NCBI GenBank assembly: GCA_023512255.1
Contig: JAILZY010000019.1
Coordinates: 1-52,718, forward strand
Direction: 5' to 3'
DNA: 52,718 nt
Origin: a bacterium
GTDB lineage: Bacteria > SZUA-182 > DTGQ01
Part shown: piece after piece, positions 32,378-40,596 of the stretch
How the letters are laid out: the number at the start of each line of letters is the position of its first letter
Position numbering within the stretch: position 1 is the first letter of the stretch
Notes under the pieces: generated by a model
Database searches by the model: none
Told to the model about the DNA's origin: nothing
Seen by the model: the letters and a program-made list of their open reading frames with translations, nothing else
Program-made: the position numbers and the translations under genes

Positions 32378-33169
32378 ATGACCCAGGTGGGTGAGCGTCG
32401 TCAGCCTCATCAGGCGGGTACTGAGGCGGATGGGAAGCTAAAGTCTCAAGGGGGGAAGCATCTGCTCTCTAGGGCGATTCTAAGAGCGAAGGAGCGGGCT
32501 GAGATCCCGCTCATAGCTGATATCAAACCTATTTCTCCCCGTGATGGTGATCTGATGAAGCAGCGTAACCCTCGAGAGCTAGCCAGGGCGCTGGAGCGAG
32601 CCGGAGCCTGCGCTCTTTCAGTAGTAACCGAACCAAAGTATTTCGGCGGCCAGCTCAGGATGCTGGCCGAGGTTGCCCAGGCAGTCTCAGTGCCGGTTCT
32701 GAGGAAGGATTTCATCTCTTCAGCCGAGCAGATTGAGGAGTCTGCCGCCGCTGGTGCAGCTGCTGTTCTCCTCATTTTAGCCACGATCCCGGACGTTCTC
32801 CTACCCGATCTCTATCAGCGGACGATCGAACTTGACCTAGAAGCGGTGCTTGAAATCCACACTCGCCAAGAGCTTGAGCAGGCACTAGCTCTTTCTCCCC
32901 CTCCGACTATTATCGGTATCAATAACCGGGACATCCGAAACCTTGAAAAGGACTGCGGCACGGTGCGTCTGACCGAAAAGCTAGCTCCGCTAATTCCAGA
33001 CTCAGTGGTAACTATTTCTGAAAGTTCGCTGCGCACGCCTGAAGATATGAGGCGGGCTCTTGATGCTGGAGCAGATGCGGTGCTTGTGGGAACAGCCATT
33101 CTGCAATCGGATGATCCGGCTGGCCACCTTGCCGATTTGCTCAGCCGAATCAGAGGAGCAGGCCGATGA
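32378..33169 (+). CDS. trpC: Indole-3-glycerol-phosphate synthase
   Basis: A 263-residue TIM-barrel protein. Seen: PLIADIKPISPRDGDL, VTEPKYFGG, VPVLRKDFISSAEQI, LEAVLEIHTRQEL, IGINNRDIRNLEKD, VTISESSLRTPEDM and ADAVLVGTAIL. Mapped to characterised IGPS enzymes, the general acid/base set is kept as Lys50, Lys110, Glu159, Asn182/183 and Ser216. The Glu of the usual AEIK motif is Asp48 here (ADIK), and ESGI is ESSL. It would convert carboxyphenylamino-deoxyribulose phosphate to indole glycerol phosphate. It overlaps trpF by 4 bases (ATGA). No trpA, trpB, trpE or trpG lies in the window. Confidence 0.85.
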   Translation: MTQVGERRQPHQAGTEADGKLKSQGGKHLLSRAILRAKERAEIPLIADIKPISPRDGDLMKQRNPRELARALERAGACALSVVTEPKYFGGQLRMLAEVAQAVSVPVLRKDFISSAEQIEESAAAGAAAVLLILATIPDVLLPDLYQRTIELDLEAVLEIHTRQELEQALALSPPPTIIGINNRDIRNLEKDCGTVRLTEKLAPLIPDSVVTISESSLRTPEDMRRALDAGADAVLVGTAILQSDDPAGHLADLLSRIRGAGR

Positions 33170-33849
33170 CCAGGGTCAAGATCTGTGGCCTCATGAGCCG
33201 CACCGACATTGATATGGCTGTGGCCGCGGGAGCTGATGCCCTTGGCTTTGTTACCGAGTATCCCGTGCCTGTGCCCTGGAACCTCGATCGGAATAGGGCT
33301 GCCGAGCTAGTGGCTCAAGTTCCGCCTTTTGTAACCACAACGGCTGTTGTAGGTGGCTCGGTAAAGGACATGGTTGACATAGCCCTTTGGGTCAGACCTC
33401 ATTTTCTACAGCTCCACGGCGATGAAACCATAGAAGAGATTCGGGCTGTATGTCAGGCGCTAGGAGGCACAGGCATCAAGGTCTTGAAGGCTCTTCGGAT
33501 TGATGTGGATAGCGGCCAGGCCCGCTTCTCCCATCCTGATCCCATAGAGGCCTGCCGCCTATTGGCCAAAGTTGGCTTAGCCGGGCTAGTGATTGATTCC
33601 AAAACCTCCAGTCGACCAGCAGGCACAGGAGTTACGCTGGATTGGCAAAGGCTGCGAGGTGTGTCAGCCACTATCTCACTGCCCCTGATCCTGGCCGGAG
33701 GATTGAATGCCCAGAATGTCGGCCAGGCTATTGCTGTGGTGCGGCCCTATGCGGTTGATGTGATCAGCGGCGTAGAAAAGGAGCCGGGGGTAAAGGATGG
33801 GCAATTGATGCGCGATTTCGTCAAGGCCGCCAAAGAGGCCACAGGCTAA
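33166..33849 (+). CDS. trpF: Phosphoribosylanthranilate isomerase
   Basis: A 227-residue protein. Seen: TRVKICGLMSRTDIDMA with the catalytic-type Cys7, AAGADALGFVTEYPVPVPWNL (bacterial homologues usually have a shorter FYPKSPR-type loop here), VRPHFLQLHGDE, GLVIDSKTSSRPAGTGVTLDW containing the general-acid Asp, and PLILAGGLNAQNV. It catalyses the Amadori rearrangement of N-(5-phosphoribosyl)anthranilate. The altered PVPVPWNL loop is in the substrate-facing half of the barrel. Translation is coupled to trpC by a 4-base overlap. A spacer of about 106 bases with duplicated TATATGGGTNTAATGAA separates it from the RibD-C gene. Confidence 0.86.
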   Translation: MTRVKICGLMSRTDIDMAVAAGADALGFVTEYPVPVPWNLDRNRAAELVAQVPPFVTTTAVVGGSVKDMVDIALWVRPHFLQLHGDETIEEIRAVCQALGGTGIKVLKALRIDVDSGQARFSHPDPIEACRLLAKVGLAGLVIDSKTSSRPAGTGVTLDWQRLRGVSATISLPLILAGGLNAQNVGQAIAVVRPYAVDVISGVEKEPGVKDGQLMRDFVKAAKEATG

Positions 33850-33955
33850 GGATGGCCAAAAATAGACAAGCTTGCGGGGGCGATCATCAGCATCTGCGGT
33901 ATTATATGGGTGTAATGAATATTTATATGGGTCTAATGAAGATGAATAATAGAGA

Positions 33956-34666
33956 ATGGATAATAGGGATATGAATAGACCCTACACTTTTATGCTGGTA
34001 GCTGTCAGCCTGGATGGGAAGATCTCCCCTCGGCGCCGTCCCGGACAGCCCAATCCCATCGGCCCATCCCTAATCAATCCTGAGATCATGAAATTACATA
34101 ATTCACAACGAGCCAAGACAGATGGCATCATGGTAGGGCTAAACTCCATCCTGCTCGATGATTCTCGTCTGACCCTACGGGATCAGGCCGAAGGCCGAAA
34201 TCCTACCCGTATTGTGCTAGACGGCCTGGCCGAGATTCCGCTCACAGCCAGGGTGCTGAACTGTCAAGAGGCTCCAACCATTATCGCCGTAACCAAAGAT
34301 GCACCGGCTGAGCGGGTCAAAGCCTTCCAAGAGCGCGGGGCACAAATAATAACCTCTGGCCGTGGCCGATATGTGAACCTGCCGCATCTAATGCGCACCC
34401 TGTATGAGCAGTTCGGAATCAGGCGCCTTTTGGTTGAAGGCGGTGGCACGGTTCATCAGTCGATGATCGCCGCTGGCCTCTATGACGAGCTTCATCTGAT
34501 TATCTGCCCCTTTGTCATCGGCGGATCATCCTCTATCAGCCCGGTGGAAAGAAGCTCTTTCTGGCCGAAAGGCCAGGTGCCGGTATTCAAACTTGATAAG
34601 GCTGAAGTACTTGGCGACTATCTGTATGTGATCTATAAACCAGGAGAGATTTCTGGCAGGCAGTAG
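33956..34666 (+). CDS. RibD C-terminal-type reductase (DHFR family)
   Basis: A 236-residue protein. Seen: YTFMLVAVSLDGKISPRR, HNSQRAKTDGIMVGLNSILLDDSRLTLR, NPTRIVLDG, GIRRLLVEGGGTVHQSMIAAGLYDELHLIICPFVIGG. This is the RibD_C fold, which uses NADPH to reduce the ribosylamino-pyrimidinone to a ribitylamine in riboflavin synthesis. The deaminase half of RibD is absent and no other rib gene is in the window. Its position between trpF and a divergent trpD therefore points to a related reduction on another N-ribosylated substrate, or to an orphan riboflavin step. The start is ATG 33956; ATG 33971 (MNRPYTF) is possible. Confidence 0.82.
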   Translation: MDNRDMNRPYTFMLVAVSLDGKISPRRRPGQPNPIGPSLINPEIMKLHNSQRAKTDGIMVGLNSILLDDSRLTLRDQAEGRNPTRIVLDGLAEIPLTARVLNCQEAPTIIAVTKDAPAERVKAFQERGAQIITSGRGRYVNLPHLMRTLYEQFGIRRLLVEGGGTVHQSMIAAGLYDELHLIICPFVIGGSSSISPVERSSFWPKGQVPVFKLDKAEVLGDYLYVIYKPGEISGRQ

Positions 34667-34720
34667 CGGGACAAAAAATGAGATAGGTAACACTCAATAA
34701 TTAATTTAACAAAAGTGAAG

Positions 34721-34883
34721 TATACTCGTTCAAGTTAAGTTTTGATTGGCATGAATATTGATAATCACGTCAATGAACATATTTTTTATGGTAAATTAAA
34801 TACAATATTGAAATAAACTATAAATTTTCACCAAAATAGCTAATCAAAAATCGTGCCTAGGAAAACCAAAGTTGAAGCACTAT
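34721..34883 (+). repeat. Repeat C, copy 1 (with inverted ends)
   Basis: Matches 47569-47729 over about 162 bases (shared stretches: CAATGAACATATTTTTTATG, AATATTGAAATAAAC, ATAAATTTTC, CCAAAATAGCTAATCAA). The left end TATACTCGTTCAAGTTAAGT and the reverse complement of the right end TATAGTGCTTCAACTTTGGT are imperfect inverted repeats, as expected of a MITE. It lies just upstream of the trpD-like gene. Confidence 0.85.
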
Positions 34884-34912
34884 ACACCTAATATAGTTTA
34901 AGGGAGCATGGT

Positions 34913-36028
34913 ATGGAAACAAAAGAAGATCGGTGGAGGAAATTTGGAGCCATTGTTGTTCGGCTGACACGGGGTGAGAATATTACCAGAGAGGAGGCGC
35001 GAGAGTGCTGGAGGCAGATCTGTGAAGAAGAGCAGAGTGATTTGCAGCAGGGTGCCTTTATTGCCGCGCTCCGCGCCAAGCCTGAGACACCAGAAGAGGT
35101 GGCCGGCACCTTCGAGGCTCTCTATGAGTATGATACCTTGAAGGTGAAGGTGAATACACCCGAGCCCCTGATCGACAATTGCGGCACAGGCGCCGATACC
35201 TTGAAAACGATGAATATCAGCACCGGTGCGGCTATCATCGCCGCTTCCCTGGGGCTGTATGTGGTTCGACATGCGGCCCGAGCCATTTCATCCAACTGTG
35301 GAGCCATTGATGTCATCGAGGCCTTGGGGATAAATGTTGAGTCTGCCCCTGAGGTCCCGAAAAAGAGCATCGAGCAGGCAGGCATCTGCGCCTGGAACGC
35401 CTTTTTACCCACCGTGCATCCGAAGACCTTGGCCAGGGTCCTTTCGCAGATAAGGTTCGGCTCAACCATCAACCTAGTAGGGCCACTGCTCAATCCCACC
35501 ATGCCGACCTTCAAGGTCATGGGTGTACCTAACCAGCAGATGATCGACATTGAAGCCAAGACCTTGCGGGAGCTTGGATTTAAGAGAGCTTTTGTCATGC
35601 ATGGCCTGGATGATGAATCGGGCAAGGGGATGGATGAGCTCTCTACCCTTGGAGTAACCCATGTGGCTGAGCTGGCTGAGGATGGAACGATTGAAAATTA
35701 CAGCCTGACCCCTGAGTATTTTGGCTTAAAGCGGGCGAAATTCGAGGACATTGCTTCAAGCCGTAATGTGCACCAAGATGCCCTCAGCCTGCTACGGGTA
35801 CTAGCTGGCAAAGATAGCGGCCCACGGTTTGACATAATCTGCCTGAATGCTGCCCCTCTGCTCTACATTACCGGCAAGGCCAAAGACCTGCGTACAGGAG
35901 TTGAGATGGCCAAAAGTGCTGTAGCCGATGGCCGGGCTTTGAACAAGCTGCGGGAGTGGGTCAGGTGGCAGAATGAAAAACCAGAAGATGGCTTGCCGAA
36001 GCTTGAAGCCATGATCAACCAGCTTTGA
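34913..36028 (+). CDS. Anthranilate phosphoribosyltransferase-like protein, divergent
   Basis: A 371-residue protein with AGGGAG before ATG 34913. It keeps the TrpD fold: N-terminal helical domain, MNISTGAAIIAASLGL, SSNCGAIDVIEALGI, PTVHPKTLARVLSQIRFGSTINLVGPLLNP, and MDELSTLGVTHVAEL with the metal-binding Asp-Glu. Signature positions differ from normal enzymes: the PRPP loop GTGGD is GTGAD (91-95), and KHGNR is RHAAR (119-123), which removes the Asn that contacts anthranilate. The aromatic acceptor may thus not be anthranilate. It lies with trpC, trpF and a RibD-C reductase but after repeat C copy 1, so it may be transcribed separately. Confidence 0.83.
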   Translation: METKEDRWRKFGAIVVRLTRGENITREEARECWRQICEEEQSDLQQGAFIAALRAKPETPEEVAGTFEALYEYDTLKVKVNTPEPLIDNCGTGADTLKTMNISTGAAIIAASLGLYVVRHAARAISSNCGAIDVIEALGINVESAPEVPKKSIEQAGICAWNAFLPTVHPKTLARVLSQIRFGSTINLVGPLLNPTMPTFKVMGVPNQQMIDIEAKTLRELGFKRAFVMHGLDDESGKGMDELSTLGVTHVAELAEDGTIENYSLTPEYFGLKRAKFEDIASSRNVHQDALSLLRVLAGKDSGPRFDIICLNAAPLLYITGKAKDLRTGVEMAKSAVADGRALNKLREWVRWQNEKPEDGLPKLEAMINQL

Positions 36029-36126
36029 GTATAATTTTGAGTATAATTAATCTATGAGTATTAATTAATCTGATTGATCTAACCACACAAAGATTCAAGG
36101 AAAACAGCACCTAAGAGACACCATTT

Positions 36127-38343
36127 ATGAAAGTACGGTATTCAAGCTGCTATTTTTGCACCAGCAAGGGCTGCGCCATGAAGGTCATGGTTGATGGGGA
36201 GCGGATCGAGCGAGTAGTCGTTGATACCAAAGCCCCAGTTACTCCGGAGGGCTTCTGCGTGCGGCCAACCCTGGCTAGGGAATATCAGGAGCACCCTTTT
36301 CGGCTAAACTATCCCTTAAAACGCCGAGCAGAGCGCGGGGCCAATCAGTGGGAGGAAATCTCTTGGGATCAGGCCTTCGATGAAATTGCGGCTAAACTTG
36401 CTAGCATTCGCCAGCGCTACGGTGCAGAAAGCCTGGCTACCAGCTCAGGTACAGGCCGAGGGGCGTGGGATTTTGCCAAAAGCCGGTTCATGAACCTGTT
36501 TGGCAGCCCGAACCGTTTTGGCGCGGTTACGATATGCTATGGACCGCGCAGCATGGTCTGGTTCACTACCTTTGGCGGATCAGTTGTGCCGGACCAAAAA
36601 CCTGACAAGACTAAGCTGGCCGTGCTCTGGGGCCGCAATCCCCATGAGGGGGGACCTTCAACCTGGCACAGCTTTAAAAAGGCAAAGCAATTTGGCGCTC
36701 GGACCATGGTTGTTGATCCCCGCTGCACTGAGCCAGCGCGGCAGGCTGACTGGTGGGTACAGCTAAAGCCCGGCACCGATGCTGCCCTGGCCCTTGGGCT
36801 AATGCAGGTTATCATTGAAGAGGGGCTCTACGATCGGGAATTTGTTGATAGCCACACCTTTGGCTTTTCCCAGTTGAGGGAGCGAGTCAAGGAGTATCCT
36901 CCTGAGCGGGTAGCTAAAATAACGGGCTTGTCTGCCTGGAAGGTGAGAGAAACAGCGCGCTTTTTGGCTGCTCACCAGCCATCGACCATGGTCATTGGCG
37001 TGGCTGCCGAACACAGTGCCCCAAACAGCATTCAGTCCGTTCGGGCCATCAATCTTTTGTTTGCTATCGTCGGCAGCATCGACCGAGAGGGAGGCAACCT
37101 GATCACAGGACCCTGCTCAGGATTCATCCCTGATGCAGCCATGGAGCTAAACCATATGCTCTCGCCCCAGCAGCGGGCAAAACAAATCGGAAGCGATCGC
37201 TTTCGGCTGCTGAGCTACCCCGGCTGGGAACTCGTTGAAGAGCAGATGCGCAAAAAATGGGGGGAGCGGCATCCTGCGGCAGTCTATCTAAACTGCCTGG
37301 CTCACGCGCCTAGCGTATTCCGAGCCATGCTGACTGAAAAGCCTTATCCGGTGAAAGCCCTCATTGTGACGGCAAGCAATCCCCTTCTCTCATACCCTAA
37401 TACCGGCCTTGTCTACAAGGCGCTTTTAGCTACTGAGCTTCTGGTAACCTTCGATATCACCTGGACCCCTACGGCACTGATTTCAGACTATGTGCTGCCG
37501 GCTGCCTGCTGGCTAGAGCGGCCCGATATGGGTAACTTCGCCTCAGCAGGTGCTTATCCCCTGGTGCAGATCGGCGAAGCAGCCTTGCCTGCCCGTGTTC
37601 CGGGCAAATACGAGCGCCTCAATGACTATGAATTCTGGCGTGGACTTGGTCTTCGGTTAGGGCAAGAAGAATACTGGCCGTGGGAAACCTTCGAGCAGGT
37701 CTGGGAATACCGGCTGCGGGAAATCATGGATCGCCGCGAAGTCAAAACGCTTTCAGAATTCATCCATCAGCAGCGCTGGGAGCTAGATACTCCCAAAGCC
37801 GGCTTGTGTAGCCAGGGGCCTCTAGCAACCCCATCCGGCAAGGTGGAGCTCTACTCTACTATCTTCGAGCGCCTCGGCTATGATCCCCTGCCAGACTACC
37901 TAGAGCCGGACAAATTGGATGATGAGACCAGGCGCCAATATCCACTCCTCAATATCAGCGGCTGTCGGACCATTCCCTTCCATCACAGCGAATTTCGCCA
38001 TGTTCAGGGATTTCGCCGCCTACATCCTGAGCCGATTGTCGAAATCCATGTAGACCTTGCCCGCAGAAAAGGCATTGCCGATGGTGACTGGGTCTGGATC
38101 GAAACCCCACTTGGCCGAGTGAAGCAGCGGGCTCGGCTGACCACATCATTCAATCCTGGCTATATCAGTACTCAACATGGCTGGTGGTTTCCAGAGATGC
38201 CGGCCGAGCAGCCCTCACTCCACGGGCTGTGGGAGGCAAACATCAATGTAACCATTGATGATGACCCTGAAAAGTGTGATCCTATCTCTGGCGGCTGGCC
38301 CCTCAAGGGACAATACCTCCGCTGTCGCATCAGGAAGGCATGA
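36127..38343 (+). CDS. Molybdopterin (Mo/W-bisPGD) oxidoreductase, catalytic subunit
   Basis: A 738-residue protein. A [4Fe-4S] site is formed by Cys8, Cys11, Cys16 and Cys44. The probable Mo/W ligand is Cys137 in TICYGPRSM. Typical family segments are EISWDQAFDEIAAKL, VVDPRCTEPARQADWWVQLKPGTDAALALG, EKPYPVKALIVTASNPLLSYPN, LISDYVLPAACWLERP and LATPSGKVELYS, and a C-terminal molydop-binding domain with QHGWWFPE. Overall it recalls the acetylene hydratase/thiosulfate-reductase-like branch, but the catalytic Asp next to the second Cys of acetylene hydratase is Thr12 here. It has no Tat signal, so it is cytoplasmic, and no electron-transfer or membrane subunit adjoins it. Confidence 0.9.
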   Translation: MKVRYSSCYFCTSKGCAMKVMVDGERIERVVVDTKAPVTPEGFCVRPTLAREYQEHPFRLNYPLKRRAERGANQWEEISWDQAFDEIAAKLASIRQRYGAESLATSSGTGRGAWDFAKSRFMNLFGSPNRFGAVTICYGPRSMVWFTTFGGSVVPDQKPDKTKLAVLWGRNPHEGGPSTWHSFKKAKQFGARTMVVDPRCTEPARQADWWVQLKPGTDAALALGLMQVIIEEGLYDREFVDSHTFGFSQLRERVKEYPPERVAKITGLSAWKVRETARFLAAHQPSTMVIGVAAEHSAPNSIQSVRAINLLFAIVGSIDREGGNLITGPCSGFIPDAAMELNHMLSPQQRAKQIGSDRFRLLSYPGWELVEEQMRKKWGERHPAAVYLNCLAHAPSVFRAMLTEKPYPVKALIVTASNPLLSYPNTGLVYKALLATELLVTFDITWTPTALISDYVLPAACWLERPDMGNFASAGAYPLVQIGEAALPARVPGKYERLNDYEFWRGLGLRLGQEEYWPWETFEQVWEYRLREIMDRREVKTLSEFIHQQRWELDTPKAGLCSQGPLATPSGKVELYSTIFERLGYDPLPDYLEPDKLDDETRRQYPLLNISGCRTIPFHHSEFRHVQGFRRLHPEPIVEIHVDLARRKGIADGDWVWIETPLGRVKQRARLTTSFNPGYISTQHGWWFPEMPAEQPSLHGLWEANINVTIDDDPEKCDPISGGWPLKGQYLRCRIRKA

Positions 38344-38470
38344 GATGGCGAATTAAAAAATACTATACTTTTCGCTTTTTCTCTGAACCCTTGATTTTAC
38401 TAGGCCCTTGATTTTACTAGGTTTGATATGAAAGATAACTTTCAAAAATTTCAAGACATGGAAAGATTTA
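38344..38470. repeat. Spacer with perfect 17-base tandem duplication
   Basis: CCCTTGATTTTACTAGG occurs twice without a gap (38388-38404 and 38405-38421). The spacer between the molybdo-enzyme and MFS genes (38344-38719) holds no gene, only this and repeat B copy 2. Confidence 0.9.
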
Positions 38471-38594
38471 TCCTGAAATCCAGAGCGATCACCTGAAAAG
38501 CTTTATATTCCAGAATATTAAACTCACACATTTTGTGAAAGTTAGCTGATTGATTTTAAAATGTAATCTGGCATTCTCTCTGGCATAAGATTTA
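38471..38594 (-). repeat. Repeat B, copy 2 (reverse orientation)
   Basis: Reverse complement of 24451-24570 over about 120 bases with scattered substitutions; includes CTGAAAAGCTTTATATTCCA and CACATTTTGTGAAAGTTAGC. It is in the spacer upstream of the MFS gene and carries no reading frame of note. Confidence 0.85.
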
Positions 38595-38719
38595 GGCAAA
38601 AGTGTAGCAAATATCCCGCTCGCCCCAAGGAGCGGACTTTAGTAGAAGGGGTAGGCTTCTGCGGCAGGAAGGCTGTACAGAGGAAGGCTATAACTTATGA
38701 AAGATATGAAAAATAGGGC

Positions 38720-40054
38720 ATGAGCAAAAGTGAGAATCTAGCAGATACACCCACAGAAGCCCTTCGCTACCGCTGGCTTATTTTCTCCATCCTAGCTCTC
38801 AGCTACATTCTAGTCTACTTTCATAGGCTATGTCCAGCCGTTGTGGCTGAGGAGATGATGCACGATCTTAAGGCCAGCGGAGTTTTGCTGGGGCTTCTTG
38901 GCTCAGCCTATTTTTACCCATACGCCCTGATGCAATTGCCAGCCGGACTGCTTGCTGACTCATGGGGACCACGAAAGACCATGGCCACGTTTTTCATCGC
39001 TGCTTGCCTGGGTTCGGTTATCCTGGGCAGGGCACCATCGCTTTTTTGGGCTATGGTCGGGAGAACCTTAGTCGGAGTTGGAGTATCGGTACTCTTTGTG
39101 CCTACCATGAAGATTCTGGCCGAGTGGTTTGATCAGAGGGAATTTGCTACCATGGCTGGCATCCTGATCGCTATGGGTGGAGTCGGATCAATTACGGCCA
39201 CAACTCCACTGGCTTACTTGAGTCGGGCTGTAGGCTGGCGCAGCTCCTTTGTCATTGTGGGGCTGATCACTCTGGCCTTGGGGATTTTGCTCTGGCTCAT
39301 CGTCAGGGATCGGCCTGAGGATCTGGGCTGGCCATCAGTCCATGCGGCGTCGGCCTATGCTGGTACTGTTGTTGAGCAGTCTCCAGGCAGAAGCAACCTA
39401 TGGCAGGGGGTGAAAAGGGTGCTAGGCTGTGTATTTTTTTGGCCCCTGGCTATTTGGCTTTTCTTCGGCTGTGCAGTATTTTTTGCCTTCATCGGACTAT
39501 GGGGAGGCCCATACCTCATGCACGTCTATGGTCTGAGCAAACCGCAGGCAGGCAATATCCTGATGATGTCAGCCATCGGGATGGTGGTCGGAAGCCCTCT
39601 TTTGAGTTTTCTTTCAAACCGGCTGCTCAAGGGAAGAAAGCCTGTACTAGTTATGGCTAGCGGGATGACAGTTCTCATAACCGCGATTTTGACTACTTTC
39701 ACTGACCGGCTCCCCCTAACATGCCTATATCTGCTCTGCTTTTTCACCGGCATATTCGCTAATGCCATTGTGGCTGTAGGTTTCACAGCCACCAAGGAAC
39801 TTTTCCCAGTCAGCATGGCCGGAACATCCACTGGGTTAGCTAATTTTTTCCCTTTCCTGGGCGGAGCCCTCCTTCAGCCCCTCATGGGATATCTGCTTGA
39901 GCAGCAGGCCAGATGGAGTGGGCCAAACAGTCGCACCTTCACCCCAGCAGGCTATCGCCATGCCTTTGCTGCCATGCTCATCTGGGCCATGATCGCTTTC
40001 GGAGCCAGTTTGTTCATCAAAGAAACATTTACTGAAAAAAGGCAGAGGGTATGA
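38720..40054 (+). CDS. MFS transporter
   Basis: A 444-residue protein with about twelve membrane helices. The start of the family pattern is ILALSYILVYFHRLCPAVVAEEM, followed by GSAYFYPYALMQLPAGLLADSWGPRKTM (the DxxGxR loop between helices 2 and 3) and VLFVPTMKILAEWFDQREFATMAGIL. The second half has GSPLLSFLSNRLLKGRKPV and a final FAAMLIWAMIAFG helix. This pattern resembles organic-acid or phosphate-ester symporters of the MFS. It follows the molybdo-enzyme on the same strand after a repeat-containing spacer and may move its substrate, which is inference from location. Confidence 0.88.
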   Translation: MSKSENLADTPTEALRYRWLIFSILALSYILVYFHRLCPAVVAEEMMHDLKASGVLLGLLGSAYFYPYALMQLPAGLLADSWGPRKTMATFFIAACLGSVILGRAPSLFWAMVGRTLVGVGVSVLFVPTMKILAEWFDQREFATMAGILIAMGGVGSITATTPLAYLSRAVGWRSSFVIVGLITLALGILLWLIVRDRPEDLGWPSVHAASAYAGTVVEQSPGRSNLWQGVKRVLGCVFFWPLAIWLFFGCAVFFAFIGLWGGPYLMHVYGLSKPQAGNILMMSAIGMVVGSPLLSFLSNRLLKGRKPVLVMASGMTVLITAILTTFTDRLPLTCLYLLCFFTGIFANAIVAVGFTATKELFPVSMAGTSTGLANFFPFLGGALLQPLMGYLLEQQARWSGPNSRTFTPAGYRHAFAAMLIWAMIAFGASLFIKETFTEKRQRV

Positions 40055-40076
40055 AGTGAAATGGAAATAAGCTTGG

Positions 40077-40574
40077 CTATTTTATATCCTCGCCGGTTGA
40101 TTGAATTTTGATCTTATTGTCTTGCATATAGGCCCTGATTCTTCTTTCATGATTTTTATCTTCTTTATTCAATTTTTGCAGGGTCTTTAAAATTTCAGAT
40201 CCTTCGGTCTGCTCCATCGCCTTCTGAAAATGGAGCTCACCGGCAAATCTCTCAACCATCAGGGCAGTATTAAATGCAGTCTCTCTTGAAGGGGGATGTG
40301 ATGAAAACTCAGCGATCATCTGCTGAAGATGACGATTGACATCCACCAACGGCGGCAGTGAATCGCAAATCAGCTCTAGCGGAAATCGATCAGCATCAAA
40401 AAAAGCATCTCGCGCCGCTTTCAGCAAAGAAGAGTGGTTTATCTCCTCCATCTTCAACGTCCACCAAAAGTCTTTATCTTCTTCAAAAAATTGACAAAAC
40501 AATCCATATAGCTCAGAAACATTTAGTTCGAGAGCAATTGATTCTTCTATAATTTTTTCAAGTAGTTCGGCCAA
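40077..40574 (-). CDS. Rubrerythrin/ferritin-like diiron protein
   Basis: A 165-residue helical protein. Ligand-like residues appear in the expected order for a four-helix diiron bundle: Glu residues in IEESIALELNVSELY, ExxH in KMEEINHSSLL, a Glu pair in VERFAGELHFQKAM, and a second acidic/His pair in NKEDKNHERRI. There is no rubredoxin-type C-x2-C domain, so it is ferritin-like only. It may take part in peroxide or iron handling. It is convergent with the MFS gene with 22 bases between their ends, and 22 bases separate it from the HTH protein upstream on its own strand. Confidence 0.75.
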   Translation of the reverse strand: MAELLEKIIEESIALELNVSELYGLFCQFFEEDKDFWWTLKMEEINHSSLLKAARDAFFDADRFPLELICDSLPPLVDVNRHLQQMIAEFSSHPPSRETAFNTALMVERFAGELHFQKAMEQTEGSEILKTLQKLNKEDKNHERRIRAYMQDNKIKIQSTGEDIK

Positions 40575-40596
40575 GGGTACCTTCTTTCAACCTACC

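Noticed and set aside
36127-38343. Acetylene hydratase
   Set aside because: Overall architecture is similar but the catalytic Asp position next to the FeS cysteine is Thr.
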